From positions 1-64,000 of the forward strand of contig NZ_JACHHA010000001.1 of NCBI RefSeq assembly GCF_014202495.1: DNA of 64,000 nt, given 5' to 3'. A program made the position numbers and the translations under genes. Shown here piece by piece: positions 1-9,129 of this stretch (position 1 is the first letter of the stretch; every line of letters starts with the position of its first letter). The notes under the pieces were generated by a model. That model searched no databases. It saw nothing but the letters and a program-made list of their open reading frames with translations, and was not told the origin of the DNA. The stretch is from Cerasibacillus quisquiliarum (GTDB lineage Bacteria; Bacillota; Bacilli; Bacillales; Amphibacillaceae).

Positions 1-13
1 GCCCCCGCAACCA
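1..13 (+). tRNA. tRNA-fMet, 3' end only (partial at window edge)
   Basis: The first 13 bases end in ...CCCCGCAACCA. This is the 3' acceptor strand, discriminator A and CCA of a typical bacterial initiator tRNA. The rest lies outside the window. An fMet-Asp order is common in Bacillaceae tRNA clusters that follow rRNA operons, so a larger tRNA or rRNA cluster probably lies just upstream. Confidence 0.7.
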
Positions 14-17
14 AATT

Positions 18-94
18 GGTCCGGTAGTTCAGTTGGTTAGAATGCCTGCCTGTCACGCAGGAGGTCGCGGGTTCGAGTCCCGTCCGGACCGCCA
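18..94 (+). tRNA. tRNA-Asp (anticodon GTC)
   Basis: A 77-nt cloverleaf. The acceptor GGTCCGG pairs with CCGGACC, the anticodon stem and loop read CCTGC-CTGTCAC-GCAGG with anticodon GTC, the T arm contains GGTTCGAGTCC, and CCA is encoded. It lies 4 nt after the fMet tRNA, so the two are cotranscribed, and a strong terminator follows. It decodes GAU/GAC. Confidence 0.97.
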
Positions 95-113
95 TGTTAA
101 TCTGATACATATA

Positions 114-149
114 AACATGATTTCATATATAATGAAATCATGTTTTTTT
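114..149 (+). terminator. Rho-independent terminator of the tRNA operon
   Basis: A 13-bp perfect inverted repeat (AACATGATTTCAT and its complement) with a short AT loop, followed by seven T residues. Confidence 0.9.
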
Positions 150-403
150 ATGGTTAAGATTTTAACAGCTTAGGAATCATATAGGTCGCTATGTTAGATT
201 TAAGAAGCAAAAATGAATTCATAAACGAATTATGATACTTATTATAGGAAAGAATTATTAATTAAGCGTTTTATGTCTAAAGAATAAAGATGAAGCAGAA
301 TTCTTTACGTATATCTTCTATAGAATAGTTTTATCACGAAAGCATCATTTTAAGCTGATATTAGGACGGAACATCTATGTTAAAATGTAAACAGCTATTC
401 TCA
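150..403. other. Intergenic region, no gene seen
   Basis: About 250 AT-rich bases between the tRNA terminator and the thiL promoter. I see no reading frame with a ribosome binding site and no hairpin of note. Confidence 0.6.
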
Positions 404-432
404 TTGGCTTATGATAGGTTCTCTAGTACAAT
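404..432 (+). promoter_or_regulatory. Probable sigma-A promoter for thiL-tsaD operon
   Basis: The -35 is TTGGCT (404-409), followed by a 17-bp spacer and the -10 TACAAT (427-432). It lies 36 bp before the thiL start and is the only good match upstream of the operon. Confidence 0.6.
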
Positions 433-467
433 AAAAAGATGATGTCCAAAGGAAGAAGTGAAAATAA

Positions 468-1433
468 ATGGATGAATTTTCGTTTATAAGAGCTATTAAA
501 CAAGATTATTATAATCAGTCATCACTAATTAAAGGAATTGGTGATGATGCGGCAGTTATTCGCCAAGGGACAAGAGATATTGTAACAGCGGTTGATACGT
601 TTGTAGAAGGTGTTCATTTTTCAAGAAAAACAATGGATCCAATTCACATAGGTTATAGAGCTCTTGCAGCTAATTTAAGCGATTTAGCAGCAATGGGAGC
701 TGAGCCTGCATTTTATCTTACTTCAATTGTTATTCCATCATCATGGTCTGATAATGAGTTATTAGATGTTATAAAAGGAATGAAACAACTTGCGAACCAA
801 TACAAGATAGATTTAATTGGAGGCGATACGGTCAAAGGAAGTGAGCTTACGATATCAATCAATGTCATAGGTTATGTATTACAAGAGAAGTGCTTTTATC
901 GTCATACAAGTGTTCCAGGAGATGTTGTTTTTGTTACAGGTACATTAGGTGATTCACAAGCTGGGCTTCATATTTTAACGTATCCAAATGAATATGATCA
1001 AAAAGAATATTTTATTAGACGACATCGTATGCCTACGCCACGCATAGACTTTGCTCGAAGATTACAAAAAATAAAACGAGTGACTCTAAATGATATTAGT
1101 GATGGCATTGCTAATGAAGCATTAGAAATAGCAGAAGCGTCGGATGTGTCTATACATTTAATTGATGAACAAATGCCTTCTGTTAAGTCTTTTCAACAGT
1201 TTCCAGATACTTTACAATATCAATGGAAGTATTTTGGCGGAGAGGACTTTGAACTTCTAGGAACAGTCGCTGAATTAGAATGGGAGAAAGTCATTGAAGC
1301 GGCAATAGAAACAGATACACCGATAAAAAAGGTAGGATATGTGACGACGCCGTTGGAAACAACAAATGTTATTTTACATAAAGATGGAAAGGAAATCTTG
1401 CTTGAGAAGAAAGGGTATATTCATTCAAGGTAG
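468..1433 (+). CDS. thiL: Thiamine-monophosphate kinase ThiL
   Basis: It phosphorylates thiamine monophosphate with ATP to give thiamine diphosphate, the last step of cofactor synthesis, in the cytosol. At 321 aa it has the usual family length. The AIRS/ThiL-fold nucleotide and metal motifs are visible: GIGDDAAV (residues 23-30) and DTFVEGVHF (43-51), with a GGDTVKG segment near 117 and FGGEDFELL near 258. The ATG follows GGAAGAAGTG. It is the first gene of a tightly packed run of five genes, as in B. subtilis, where thiL precedes the t6A genes. Confidence 0.96.
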   Translation: MDEFSFIRAIKQDYYNQSSLIKGIGDDAAVIRQGTRDIVTAVDTFVEGVHFSRKTMDPIHIGYRALAANLSDLAAMGAEPAFYLTSIVIPSSWSDNELLDVIKGMKQLANQYKIDLIGGDTVKGSELTISINVIGYVLQEKCFYRHTSVPGDVVFVTGTLGDSQAGLHILTYPNEYDQKEYFIRRHRMPTPRIDFARRLQKIKRVTLNDISDGIANEALEIAEASDVSIHLIDEQMPSVKSFQQFPDTLQYQWKYFGGEDFELLGTVAELEWEKVIEAAIETDTPIKKVGYVTTPLETTNVILHKDGKEILLEKKGYIHSR

Positions 1434-1441
1434 GTGATAAC

Positions 1442-1915
1442 ATGGATGTATTTAATTTAACGACATATAGTGAAGATGAAACGAAGGAAATAGCTGAAAA
1501 ATTAGCGTCTTTTTTAAATCGTGGTGACGTGTTAACACTTGAAGGAGATTTGGGAGCAGGGAAAACGACGTTTACTAAAGGTATTGCTAAAGGACTTAAC
1601 ATAAGAGAAAATATAAGTAGTCCTACATTTACGATTATAAAAGAGTATATAGATGGTAAGCTACCTCTATATCATATGGATGTTTATCGTCTAGAAGGTT
1701 CAGATGAAGATATCGGTTTTGAAGAGTATTTTTACGGTAAAGGCATTACCGTAGTGGAATGGGCACAATTTATTAAAGATTATTTACCAAATGAAGTATT
1801 ATCTATTACGATGCATTATGGAGAAAATCAGTCACGTGTGATTGAATTTGTTCCTTATGGACCATATTATCGCACCATCGTTGAAAATTTATTTACAAAT
1901 GTGAAAGGATTATGA
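1442..1915 (+). CDS. tsaE: tRNA t6A37 synthesis ATPase TsaE
   Basis: ATPase subunit of the TsaB-TsaD-TsaE complex, which transfers threonylcarbamoyl to A37 of ANN-decoding tRNAs. At 157 aa it has the usual length. The P-loop GDLGAGKTT is at residues 35-43, followed by the family motifs SSPTF, HMDVYRL and VEWAQ. It starts 8 nt after thiL and ends 3 nt before tsaB, so the genes are cotranscribed. Confidence 0.96.
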   Translation: MDVFNLTTYSEDETKEIAEKLASFLNRGDVLTLEGDLGAGKTTFTKGIAKGLNIRENISSPTFTIIKEYIDGKLPLYHMDVYRLEGSDEDIGFEEYFYGKGITVVEWAQFIKDYLPNEVLSITMHYGENQSRVIEFVPYGPYYRTIVENLFTNVKGL

Positions 1916-1918
1916 AAC

Positions 1919-2629
1919 ATGTATACATTAGCTATTGACACCTCAAATAATGTATTAGGTGTAGCTATTACGACAAAAGACGTTGTCATAGGACAAATAT
2001 CAACGAATTTAAAAAAGAATCATTCTGTACGTTTAATGCCGACGATTGATTTATTAATGAAACAAGTTGAGATAAAACCATCTCAATTAGAGAAAATAGT
2101 CGTTGCAAAAGGACCAGGTTCTTACACAGGTGTCCGTATTGGGCTAACGACAGCGAAGTCACTGGCTTGGGCATTGAATATACCGGTAATTGGCGTATCT
2201 AGTCTTGAAGTTCTCGCCTATCAAGGACGTTTTCATGATGCTCTTATTTGCCCGTTTTTTGATGCACGTCGTGGAACAGTTTATACGGCAGGATATATAT
2301 GGCATGATGGAAAAATGAGTTGTCAATTAGATGAAACGAATATATTAATGACAGACTGGCTTGATATTTTGTTAAAGGAAGAAAAGGAAGTCGTTTTTTT
2401 AAGCCCAGATATGAACGTATTTTATGAGCAAATTAAAGACAAGTTAGGAATGTTGGCAGTTATTCCTGAAGCACCTTATCATATAGCAAATGCAGCTCAC
2501 TTAGCATTAGCTGCTACACATTATAGAGAAGAATCGACTCATTTATTAACACCTAATTATTTACGTTTAGCAGAAGCAGAAGCAAAATGGAGACAAGCCC
2601 AAAAGAGAGAGAATAAACATGGTGGATGA
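1919..2629 (+). CDS. tsaB: tRNA t6A37 synthesis scaffold protein TsaB
   Basis: ASKHA-fold partner that dimerises with TsaD and is needed for t6A formation. At 236 aa it carries the N-terminal LAIDTS strand and the TsaB hallmark KGPGSYTGVRIG (about 64-75) followed by SLAWAL. Its end overlaps rimI by 11 nt, which suggests translational coupling. The B. subtilis equivalent is ydiC. Confidence 0.95.
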   Translation: MYTLAIDTSNNVLGVAITTKDVVIGQISTNLKKNHSVRLMPTIDLLMKQVEIKPSQLEKIVVAKGPGSYTGVRIGLTTAKSLAWALNIPVIGVSSLEVLAYQGRFHDALICPFFDARRGTVYTAGYIWHDGKMSCQLDETNILMTDWLDILLKEEKEVVFLSPDMNVFYEQIKDKLGMLAVIPEAPYHIANAAHLALAATHYREESTHLLTPNYLRLAEAEAKWRQAQKRENKHGG

Positions 2630-3074
2630 TTTATTAATTAGAGAAATGGTTGAAGCAGATATTGATGCTGTATTAGAAATTGAAAGAGATTCTTTTCCTG
2701 GAGATGCGTGGACTCGAAAGATTTATCGGCATGAAATCATTGAAAATCATTTTGCCCATTATTACGTCATGCTTTTAGGTGATATTTATGTTGGCGTTGT
2801 TGGCATGTGGATTGTTATTGACGATGCACAAATAACAAATATCGCTATATCACCACATTTTCGTGGGCGTAAATTTGGAGAAAAGCTATTTGGATTCGCC
2901 ATGCAAAAAGCCATTCAATATGGAGCTAAGCGTTTATCATTAGAAGTTAGAAAATCAAATATCATTGCACAACGAATGTATAGGAAGTTTGGTCTCATAC
3001 CAGGTGGAATTCGTAAAAATTACTATAAATATAAACAGGAAGATGCAATTGTCATGTGGGTGAATTTATCATGA
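2619..3074 (+). CDS. rimI: Ribosomal protein alanine N-acetyltransferase RimI-like
   Basis: GNAT-fold acetyltransferase, 151 aa. By family it acetylates the N-terminus of ribosomal protein S18 from acetyl-CoA. The acetyl-CoA pyrophosphate loop is seen as RGRKFG (82-87), and the C-terminal LEVRKSN...MYRKFGL block is typical of RimI. It overlaps tsaB upstream and shares an ATGA junction with tsaD downstream. The true substrate in Firmicutes is not fixed by sequence. Confidence 0.93.
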   Translation: MVDDLLIREMVEADIDAVLEIERDSFPGDAWTRKIYRHEIIENHFAHYYVMLLGDIYVGVVGMWIVIDDAQITNIAISPHFRGRKFGEKLFGFAMQKAIQYGAKRLSLEVRKSNIIAQRMYRKFGLIPGGIRKNYYKYKQEDAIVMWVNLS

Positions 3075-4081
3075 ACAAAAATAAAGATATATATATATTA
3101 GGAATAGAAACGAGCTGCGATGAAACAGCTGTTGCCATTGTGAAAAATGGTCGTGAAATCGTAACAAATATTGTCGCTTCACAAATTGACAGTCATAAAC
3201 GATTTGGTGGTGTTGTTCCAGAGATTGCATCAAGACATCATGTGGAACAAATCACGATTGTATTAGAGGAAGCATTCAACCAATCGCAACTTGATTGGGA
3301 TGATATCGATGCGATAGCTGTAACAGAAGGTCCGGGTTTAGTCGGAGCTCTACTAGTCGGAGTTAATGCTGCAAAAGCTATTGCTTTTGCTAAGGGAAAG
3401 CCCCTCATTGGCGTTCATCATATCGCAGGTCATATTTATGCTAATCGTTTAATTAAGGAATTTGAATTCCCATTACTATCATTAATTGTTTCAGGTGGAC
3501 ATACAGAATTAGTTTTAATGAAAAAACACGGGCAATATGAAAAGATTGGTGAAACGAGAGATGATGCAGCTGGGGAAGCTTATGACAAAGTTGCCCGCAT
3601 GCTTGGTCTTCCGTATCCCGGTGGACCATATATCGATCGTTTAGCTAAAGAAGGCGAAGCAAAAATTGATTTTCCTCGTGCATGGCTCGAAAGAGGGAGC
3701 TATGATTTTAGTTTTAGTGGATTGAAATCGGCTGTTATTAATTATATCCATAATGCTAAACAGAGAAATGTGGAAATTGATAAGGCTGATATTGCAGCTA
3801 GTTTTCAAGCGAGTGTTGTGGAAGTTTTAACTGAAAAAACATATCACGCAGCACAACAATTCGGAGTAAAACAAGTTATTGTGGCCGGTGGTGTTGCAGC
3901 TAATAAAGGGTTACGGACAAGTCTTAAGAAAAGATTTAAAACGACTGAATTGCTTGTACCACCACTTCATTTATGTACAGATAATGCGGCAATGATTGCT
4001 GCAGCAGGCACAATAAAATTTAAACAAGGAAAAAGATCAGATTTAACACTGAATGCTAACCCATCTTTACCTTTACAATAA
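3071..4081 (+). CDS. tsaD: tRNA t6A37 threonylcarbamoyltransferase TsaD
   Basis: Catalytic, iron-binding subunit that transfers threonylcarbamoyl from its adenylate to tRNA A37. The start at 3071 gives 336 aa, the usual length, and an ATGA overlap with the rimI stop. An upstream in-frame ATG at 3056 has no ribosome binding site of its own. Seen: GIETSCDET near the N-terminus, the metal ligands HIAGH (117-121), SGGHTEL, and [10 protein letters not shown] in the C-terminal half. The older name is gcp. Confidence 0.97.
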   Translation: MNKNKDIYILGIETSCDETAVAIVKNGREIVTNIVASQIDSHKRFGGVVPEIASRHHVEQITIVLEEAFNQSQLDWDDIDAIAVTEGPGLVGALLVGVNAAKAIAFAKGKPLIGVHHIAGHIYANRLIKEFEFPLLSLIVSGGHTELVLMKKHGQYEKIGETRDDAAGEAYDKVARMLGLPYPGGPYIDRLAKEGEAKIDFPRAWLERGSYDFSFSGLKSAVINYIHNAKQRNVEIDKADIAASFQASVVEVLTEKTYHAAQQFGVKQVIVAGGVAANKGLRTSLKKRFKTTELLVPPLHLCTDNAAMIAAAGTIKFKQGKRSDLTLNANPSLPLQ

Positions 4082-4086
4082 ATAGT

Positions 4087-4266
4087 TTTCCACAATTAAC
4101 AAAAGGATATCCACAATTATGTGGATATCCTTTTAAAATGCTCGTATTAAGGGAAAAAATTGTGGATTAAAAATGTTAATAACTTAAGTTGTATATGTGG
4201 ATAATGTGCATAACTGTGTGATTTTTTTGTTAAAACAACTGTTGAGATGATGTTTTCTGTGGATAA
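4087..4266. promoter_or_regulatory. Cluster of DnaA boxes behind tsaD
   Basis: Two perfect 9-mers TGTGGATAA (4196-4204 and 4258-4266) and several with one mismatch fall in 180 bp: TTTTCCACA at 4087, the two arms of the terminator hairpin (TATCCACA/TGTGGATA, 4108-4127), TGTGGATTA at 4161 and TGTGCATAA at 4205, which abuts a perfect box. In B. subtilis DnaA is known to bind the gcp-ydiF intergenic region, which is the same place. No initiator or DUE-like element is seen, so this is more likely a DnaA-titration cluster than an origin. Confidence 0.75.
4102..4136 (+). terminator. Terminator of the thiL-tsaD operon
   Basis: A 14-bp perfect inverted repeat AAAGGATATCCACA with a 4-nt loop and a trailing TTTT. 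The same arms contain DnaA-box-like sequence. Confidence 0.85.
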
Positions 4267-4378
4267 TATTTTAAGAATTGAAGACAAGGATATTATTTGT
4301 TATAAACGACATTCGTTTAGAGGTATGTTATAATGTTTTAGAAGTGAACCTATAGTTAGAGAGTACTGGTGAAGAACC

Positions 4379-5563
4379 GTGATAAAAAAACATTCACATT
4401 ATATGCAGTATGATTTAATTATCATTTTAATTTTATTTATAAGTGTTAGTTTACTTGGAATATATAGCGCTGACCACATGGAGCAGTATTCAGGTAATAA
4501 TTTTGTTATAAAGCAACTGCTTTGGTATTTATTAGGGATTGGATTCTTAGTTATCATCCAATTTCTTGATTTAGATCAGTTGAATAGAGCGAGTATATAT
4601 ATATATTTTTTTTCGGTCCTTTTACTAATAGCGCTATTTTTAAGTCCAGAAAGTATTGCAAAGCCTATTAAGGGAGCGAAAAGTTGGTTTAACCAAATAA
4701 ATGGAAAGCCTTTACCATTATCGATACAACCCTCAGAGTTTGCGAAAATAGGCTTTATTTTATTTTTATCGTCAACTATTAGTAAACACAAAAATAAATT
4801 TGCAACAGCGACATTAAAATCGGATATTATATTATTAGCAAAAATCATTGGTATTACATTATTACCAATTGCTTTTATTAGTCAAGAGTCGGATTTTGGT
4901 TCATCAATGGTCTATGTGTTTATAGCTGGCGTAATGATCCTACTCTCTGGGATTAATTGGCGAATTATTATTACATTGGCTATTGGAGGAGCTACTTTCC
5001 TAGGGGTAGCATTTTGGATTATCGTTACATTTCCTGAGTTATCACAAAATATATTAGGATTAGAACAGTATCAGATTAATCGTGTATTAAACTGGTTTGA
5101 TCCGAGTCACGAAGATCGCGATACGTATCAGTTTGATTTATCAATTATGGCACTTGGATCGGGACAACTGTTTGGAAAAGGAATTGGCAATTTAGAAGTA
5201 TATGTTCCTGAAGCGCATTCGGATTTCATTTTTTCAATAATTGGAGAAACATTTGGGTTTGTTGGTAGTTCTCTCGTCATTCTTTTATACTTTATTTTAT
5301 TATACCGCTTATTAATTTTGGGTATGAAAGTATATGATTATTCTAAGTTTGCTGCTTACATTTGTTTCGGTTATTTAAGCTTGATTTTCATCCATGCTTT
5401 CCAAAATATCGGGATGATTGTAGGTGTGATGCCAATTACTGGAATTCCATTACTACTTCTTAGTTATGGTGGAAGTTCTATTATGGCGACAATGATTGGC
5501 TATGGTTTAGTTTATCGTGTCGCAGTTGAAGTATCGATTCAAGACGATTATTTATTTAAATAA
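4379..5563 (+). CDS. SEDS-family peptidoglycan polymerase, RodA-like
   Basis: Polytopic membrane protein of 394 aa with about ten hydrophobic helices, belonging to the RodA/FtsW/SpoVE family of peptidoglycan glycosyltransferases. Seen: the PEAHSDFIFSIIGE segment of the large extracellular loop and the C-terminal SYGGSS motif. Length and the short C-terminus fit RodA better than FtsW, but the family is multi-copy in bacilli and I leave the symbol empty. The start is GTG after a GGTGAAGAAC stretch. It lies alone between two terminators. Confidence 0.85.
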   Translation: MIKKHSHYMQYDLIIILILFISVSLLGIYSADHMEQYSGNNFVIKQLLWYLLGIGFLVIIQFLDLDQLNRASIYIYFFSVLLLIALFLSPESIAKPIKGAKSWFNQINGKPLPLSIQPSEFAKIGFILFLSSTISKHKNKFATATLKSDIILLAKIIGITLLPIAFISQESDFGSSMVYVFIAGVMILLSGINWRIIITLAIGGATFLGVAFWIIVTFPELSQNILGLEQYQINRVLNWFDPSHEDRDTYQFDLSIMALGSGQLFGKGIGNLEVYVPEAHSDFIFSIIGETFGFVGSSLVILLYFILLYRLLILGMKVYDYSKFAAYICFGYLSLIFIHAFQNIGMIVGVMPITGIPLLLLSYGGSSIMATMIGYGLVYRVAVEVSIQDDYLFK

Positions 5564-5592
5564 AAAAGTTGCCTATTTGAGGCAACTTTTTT
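5564..5592. terminator. Bidirectional terminator between converging genes
   Basis: An AAAAAAGTTGCC / GGCAACTTTTTT inverted repeat with a 6-nt loop and T-runs on both strands. It serves the SEDS gene (+) and the ABC-F gene (-). Confidence 0.9.
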
Positions 5593-7532
5593 TACTCAAA
5601 ATGATTTAATTTTTCTTCTAGTATTTCCCACTCTTCCATTAGTTTATGAATCTGATTCATAATGGACTCTGTTTCTTGCATAAGTTTATATGATTTTTCA
5701 TGATTTTGGTAGACTTCTGGATCTGTCATTTTTTCTTCTAATGTTATATGTTGTCCTTCAAGTCTATCTATTTTCTCTTCAATTTGTTTAATCTGTCGTT
5801 TTAATTTCCGTATCTCACTTTGTTTTTTCTTTTCTTGTTGGAAATGTTTCTTTGTTTGAGCAGTTGAATTCTCTTTTCCTTCTTGTTCCTCAAGAGCTTC
5901 AAGTTCACGTTGTTCTAACTTTTTTTCAACATAGTAATCATAATCTCCTAAATAGATAGTTGCTTTGTCTTGAGACAATTCAATGACTTGGTCAGCAATT
6001 TTATTAATAAAATAACGGTCATGTGATACGAAGATAATTGTTCCTGGGAAGTTTATTAATGCTGACTCTAAAACTTCTTTACTATCGATGTCTAAATGGT
6101 TAGTCGGTTCATCAAGTATGAGTAAATTTGCCTTTTGCAGATGTAATTTAGCCAGTGCAAGGCGCGCTCTCTCTCCACCGCTCAATGAAGAGACTGGTTT
6201 CAATACATCATCACCACTAAAAAGAAAATGTCCTAAAACTTGGCGAATATCTTTCTCATCAACAGTTGGATAATCATCCCACAATTCAAGTAGAACGGTT
6301 TTATTTGCTGATAATTGTTCTAGTTCCTGATCATAATAACCAATATCTACATTTGTTCCGTATTGAATGTGTCCATTTGTATGTTGGAGCTTTCCGACAA
6401 TCGTTTTTAATAAGGTCGTTTTACCGACACCATTCGGACCAACAATGGCAATTCGCTCTCCACGATTAACGTGGAAACTAATTTCTTTAAAAAGTGGTGT
6501 TTCTGTACCATCATATTGAAAGGAAAGCTTTTCAATCTTTAATACATCGTTTCCACTTTTTTTATTAATTTTAAATGAGAAGTTTGCGGATGCCTCATCG
6601 CCGAGCGGTCGTTCCATAATATCCATTTTTTCTAATTGTTTTCTACGACTCTGTGCCCGTTTTGTTGTTGAGGCACGGGCGATGTTTCGTTGGATAAATT
6701 CTTCCATTCGTTTAATTTCAGCTTGTTGTTTTTCATATTCTTTGTTTGCTAATTCTATTTCTTTTGTCCGAAGTTCAAGATACTTTGAATAACTTCCATG
6801 ATATTTTTTCATTCGTTGATGAGCGATTTCATAAATGATATTTACTGTTTTATCTAAGAAATAACGATCATGTGATACGATAACAAGTGCACCAGGATAA
6901 CCGTTTAAATAACTTTCTAACCATGATAATGTTTCGATATCAAGATGATTGGTCGGTTCATCTAAAATTAATAAATCCGGCTTTTTTAATAGTAACTTTC
7001 CAAGTGCTAGGCGTGTTTTTTGGCCTCCACTTAATTCATTGATCGGTGTCTTGTCATCATATTGAGCAAAATTTAAACCAGTCAATACAGATCGTATTTC
7101 CGCTTCATACGTATAGCCACCTAAAGATTCAAATTGTTGTTGCTTTTCATCATATGTTCTTAATAAATGTTGATAATCTGTTGGCGACATAGAATCGACT
7201 TCAGCCATTTGTTGTTCTAAATGACGTAATTCCATTTCTTTTTCTAATAAAGGTTTAAAGACATCGAGCATTTCTTGCCAGATCGTTTTGTTTGAAACAA
7301 GTCCTGTATGTTGTGATAAATAGCCAATTGTTATATCTTTTCTAATATAACGTTCCCCATGATCATAGGATGATAAGCCAGCTATGATTTTTAATAATGT
7401 TGATTTTCCAGCACCGTTTCGACCTACGATAGCAATTCGATCATGGTCTTTTATTTCTAGTTTTATATTGTCAAATATTTTATCTGCTCCATAATATTTA
7501 GAGATATGACTCAATTGCATAATAATCATCAT
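5592..7532 (-). CDS. ydiF: ABC-F family ATPase (YdiF-like)
   Basis: A soluble protein of 646 aa with two ABC domains and no membrane segment. ABC-F proteins act on the ribosomal E site in translation or antibiotic protection. Seen: Walker A GRNGAGKST (37-45) and signature LSGGQ in domain 1, a Lys/Glu-rich linker, Walker A GPNGVGKTT and LSGGE in domain 2, and a long C-terminal coiled coil of about 80 residues. The ATG at 7532 follows GGGGAG. The position beside tsaD and moaC/rex matches B. subtilis ydiF. Confidence 0.92.
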   Translation of the reverse strand: MMIIMQLSHISKYYGADKIFDNIKLEIKDHDRIAIVGRNGAGKSTLLKIIAGLSSYDHGERYIRKDITIGYLSQHTGLVSNKTIWQEMLDVFKPLLEKEMELRHLEQQMAEVDSMSPTDYQHLLRTYDEKQQQFESLGGYTYEAEIRSVLTGLNFAQYDDKTPINELSGGQKTRLALGKLLLKKPDLLILDEPTNHLDIETLSWLESYLNGYPGALVIVSHDRYFLDKTVNIIYEIAHQRMKKYHGSYSKYLELRTKEIELANKEYEKQQAEIKRMEEFIQRNIARASTTKRAQSRRKQLEKMDIMERPLGDEASANFSFKINKKSGNDVLKIEKLSFQYDGTETPLFKEISFHVNRGERIAIVGPNGVGKTTLLKTIVGKLQHTNGHIQYGTNVDIGYYDQELEQLSANKTVLLELWDDYPTVDEKDIRQVLGHFLFSGDDVLKPVSSLSGGERARLALAKLHLQKANLLILDEPTNHLDIDSKEVLESALINFPGTIIFVSHDRYFINKIADQVIELSQDKATIYLGDYDYYVEKKLEQRELEALEEQEGKENSTAQTKKHFQQEKKKQSEIRKLKRQIKQIEEKIDRLEGQHITLEEKMTDPEVYQNHEKSYKLMQETESIMNQIHKLMEEWEILEEKLNHFE

Positions 7533-7650
7533 TCATTCTCCCCATTTCATAAGCTGGATAGAAACTTAATCAACCAGCTTCTATTAGTGTAGCTTATCTA
7601 TCAATAGGCAGGCAATCCTTTTGTGAATGATCTCACTAAAAACTTGCTAT

Positions 7651-7678
7651 TTGTCTACATATATAGATATAGTATAAG
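7651..7678 (+). promoter_or_regulatory. Possible promoter for moaC-rex
   Basis: TTGTCT (7651-7656), a 16-bp spacer and TATAAG (7673-7678), placed 60 bp before moaC. An overlapping alternative (TTGCTA at 7644) also exists. Confidence 0.4.
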
Positions 7679-7737
7679 TAATTGTGTCAAATCAATGGCA
7701 GATAATACTTATTTTATTATCTGAGGAGGTAAACGTC

Positions 7738-8226
7738 ATGTCCGAATTCACACATTTCAATGTGGACGGTCGAGCACATATGGTTGATATAAGTCATAAA
7801 CAACCGACAGAGCGAACCGCAATAGCTAAATCTAGTGTTTTTGTAACAAAAGAAATATATGAAAAAATGACTTCACATGCTATTAAAAAAGGAGATGTAT
7901 TATCGGTTGCTCAAGTGGCTGGTATTATGGCAGCTAAAAAAACATCTGAATGGATTCCGATGTGTCATCCCATCAGTCTTAAAGCAGTGGATATTTCATT
8001 TGAATGGCATGTTTCAGAATCGACATATGAACTGGAAATACGTGCGATGGTTAAAACAGTTGGAAGCACAGGTGTGGAAATGGAAGCATTGACTGCAGCT
8101 TCAGCAACTGCTTTAACTGTTTATGATATGATAAAAGCAATAGATAAGGGGATTGTGATAGGGAAGACTTATTTATTAGAAAAAACTGGCGGGAAATCAG
8201 GGGATTTTCGACGAGAAGAGAAATAA
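7738..8226 (+). CDS. moaC: Cyclic pyranopterin monophosphate synthase MoaC
   Basis: Second step of molybdenum cofactor synthesis, converting 3',8-cyclo-7,8-dihydro-GTP to cyclic pyranopterin monophosphate. The start at 7738 follows TGAGGAGGTAAACGTC exactly and gives 162 aa, the normal size; the frame is open further upstream but has no signal. Motifs seen: [19 protein letters not shown] and the C-terminal KTGGKSG. No other moa gene is in the window. Confidence 0.96.
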   Translation: MSEFTHFNVDGRAHMVDISHKQPTERTAIAKSSVFVTKEIYEKMTSHAIKKGDVLSVAQVAGIMAAKKTSEWIPMCHPISLKAVDISFEWHVSESTYELEIRAMVKTVGSTGVEMEALTAASATALTVYDMIKAIDKGIVIGKTYLLEKTGGKSGDFRREEK

Positions 8227-8257
8227 TTCTTCACTCTTTTCATAAGGGGGAAATAAC

Positions 8258-8911
8258 ATGGAACAACATAAGATACCACAAGCAACAGCCAAGAGGCTAC
8301 CTCTATATTATCGTTATTTAAATAACTTACAACACCAAGGAAAGACCCGTGTGTCATCACAGGAGTTAAGTGATGCAGTTAAGGTGGATTCTGCTACTAT
8401 TCGGAGAGATTTTTCTTATTTTGGAGCACTAGGAAAAAAGGGCTATGGCTATAATGTTGAATACTTACTTCACTTTTTTAGAGAAACATTAGACCAAGAT
8501 GAATTAACAGAAGTAGCATTAATTGGAGTAGGTAATTTAGGTACTGCATTTCTAAAGTATAATTTCTTAAAAAATAACAACACAAAAATTGTAATGGCTT
8601 TTGATCGTGATGCAAATAAAGTTGGAACGAAAATTGGTGGTGTTCCAGTTTATCATATAGATGATCTTGAGGAGAAAATAGGCGATATTCATGTTGCCAT
8701 ATTAACCATTCCCGCAAGTGAAGCAGAGACAATGACAGAGCGTTTAGTGGAAAATGGTATTGAAGGAATTCTTAATTTTACACCAGCACGGATTACTGTT
8801 CCAAGTCATGTGCGTGTGCATCATATTGATTTAGCCGTCGAGCTTCAAGCTCTTGTCTATTTTTTAAAACATTATCCATTAGATAACGAAAAAGGTAATA
8901 AAAAGGAGTAG
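8258..8911 (+). CDS. rex: Redox-sensing transcriptional repressor Rex
   Basis: NADH/NAD+-responsive repressor of fermentation and anaerobic respiration genes; it binds DNA as a dimer and is released by NADH. At 217 aa it has a winged helix in residues 1-80 and a Rossmann fold with [10 protein letters not shown] near 90, ending in the domain-swapped C-terminal helix. The ribosome binding site is AAGGGGGAAATAAC. It sits 31 nt after moaC, probably in the same transcript. Confidence 0.96.
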   Translation: MEQHKIPQATAKRLPLYYRYLNNLQHQGKTRVSSQELSDAVKVDSATIRRDFSYFGALGKKGYGYNVEYLLHFFRETLDQDELTEVALIGVGNLGTAFLKYNFLKNNNTKIVMAFDRDANKVGTKIGGVPVYHIDDLEEKIGDIHVAILTIPASEAETMTERLVENGIEGILNFTPARITVPSHVRVHHIDLAVELQALVYFLKHYPLDNEKGNKKE

Positions 8912-8932
8912 TTATACAACTACCCTTTTTTA
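8901..8932. terminator. Terminator between rex and ydiK
   Basis: The hairpin AAAGGAGTAGTT-ATAC-AACTACCCTTT with T-runs overlaps the rex stop codon and faces the converging ydiK gene. Confidence 0.75.
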
Positions 8933-9124
8933 CTTTTCTTTTTCATTTTGTTGTCTATGCATACGTATCAGTTTAATGGCTAAACCGAAATCGAGTGTTG
9001 CAATTCCAGCCAAGAATATCGTTTTAAACGTCCAAATTGTATCATCAGCTGTTTGAATGGCTAACCATAAAAACATAGCTCCTAAAATAAAGTAAATAAT
9101 GGCTTGAAATTTAAAAGATCGCAT
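8930..9124 (-). CDS. ydiK: Small membrane protein, YdiK-like (DUF4305)
   Basis: 64 aa with two predicted membrane helices (about 8-24 and 33-51) and a charged C-terminal tail rich in Lys, Gln and Glu. It lies 5 nt downstream of the CPBP gene and is cotranscribed with it. Size and place match B. subtilis ydiK; its function is unknown. Confidence 0.8.
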   Translation of the reverse strand: MRSFKFQAIIYFILGAMFLWLAIQTADDTIWTFKTIFLAGIATLDFGLAIKLIRMHRQQNEKEK

Positions 9125-9129
9125 TGTCG

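Noticed and set aside
4087-4266. Replication origin
   Set aside because: DnaA boxes are clustered but dnaA, dnaN, an AT-rich unwinding element and trio-like repeats are absent; place matches a known DnaA-titration cluster.
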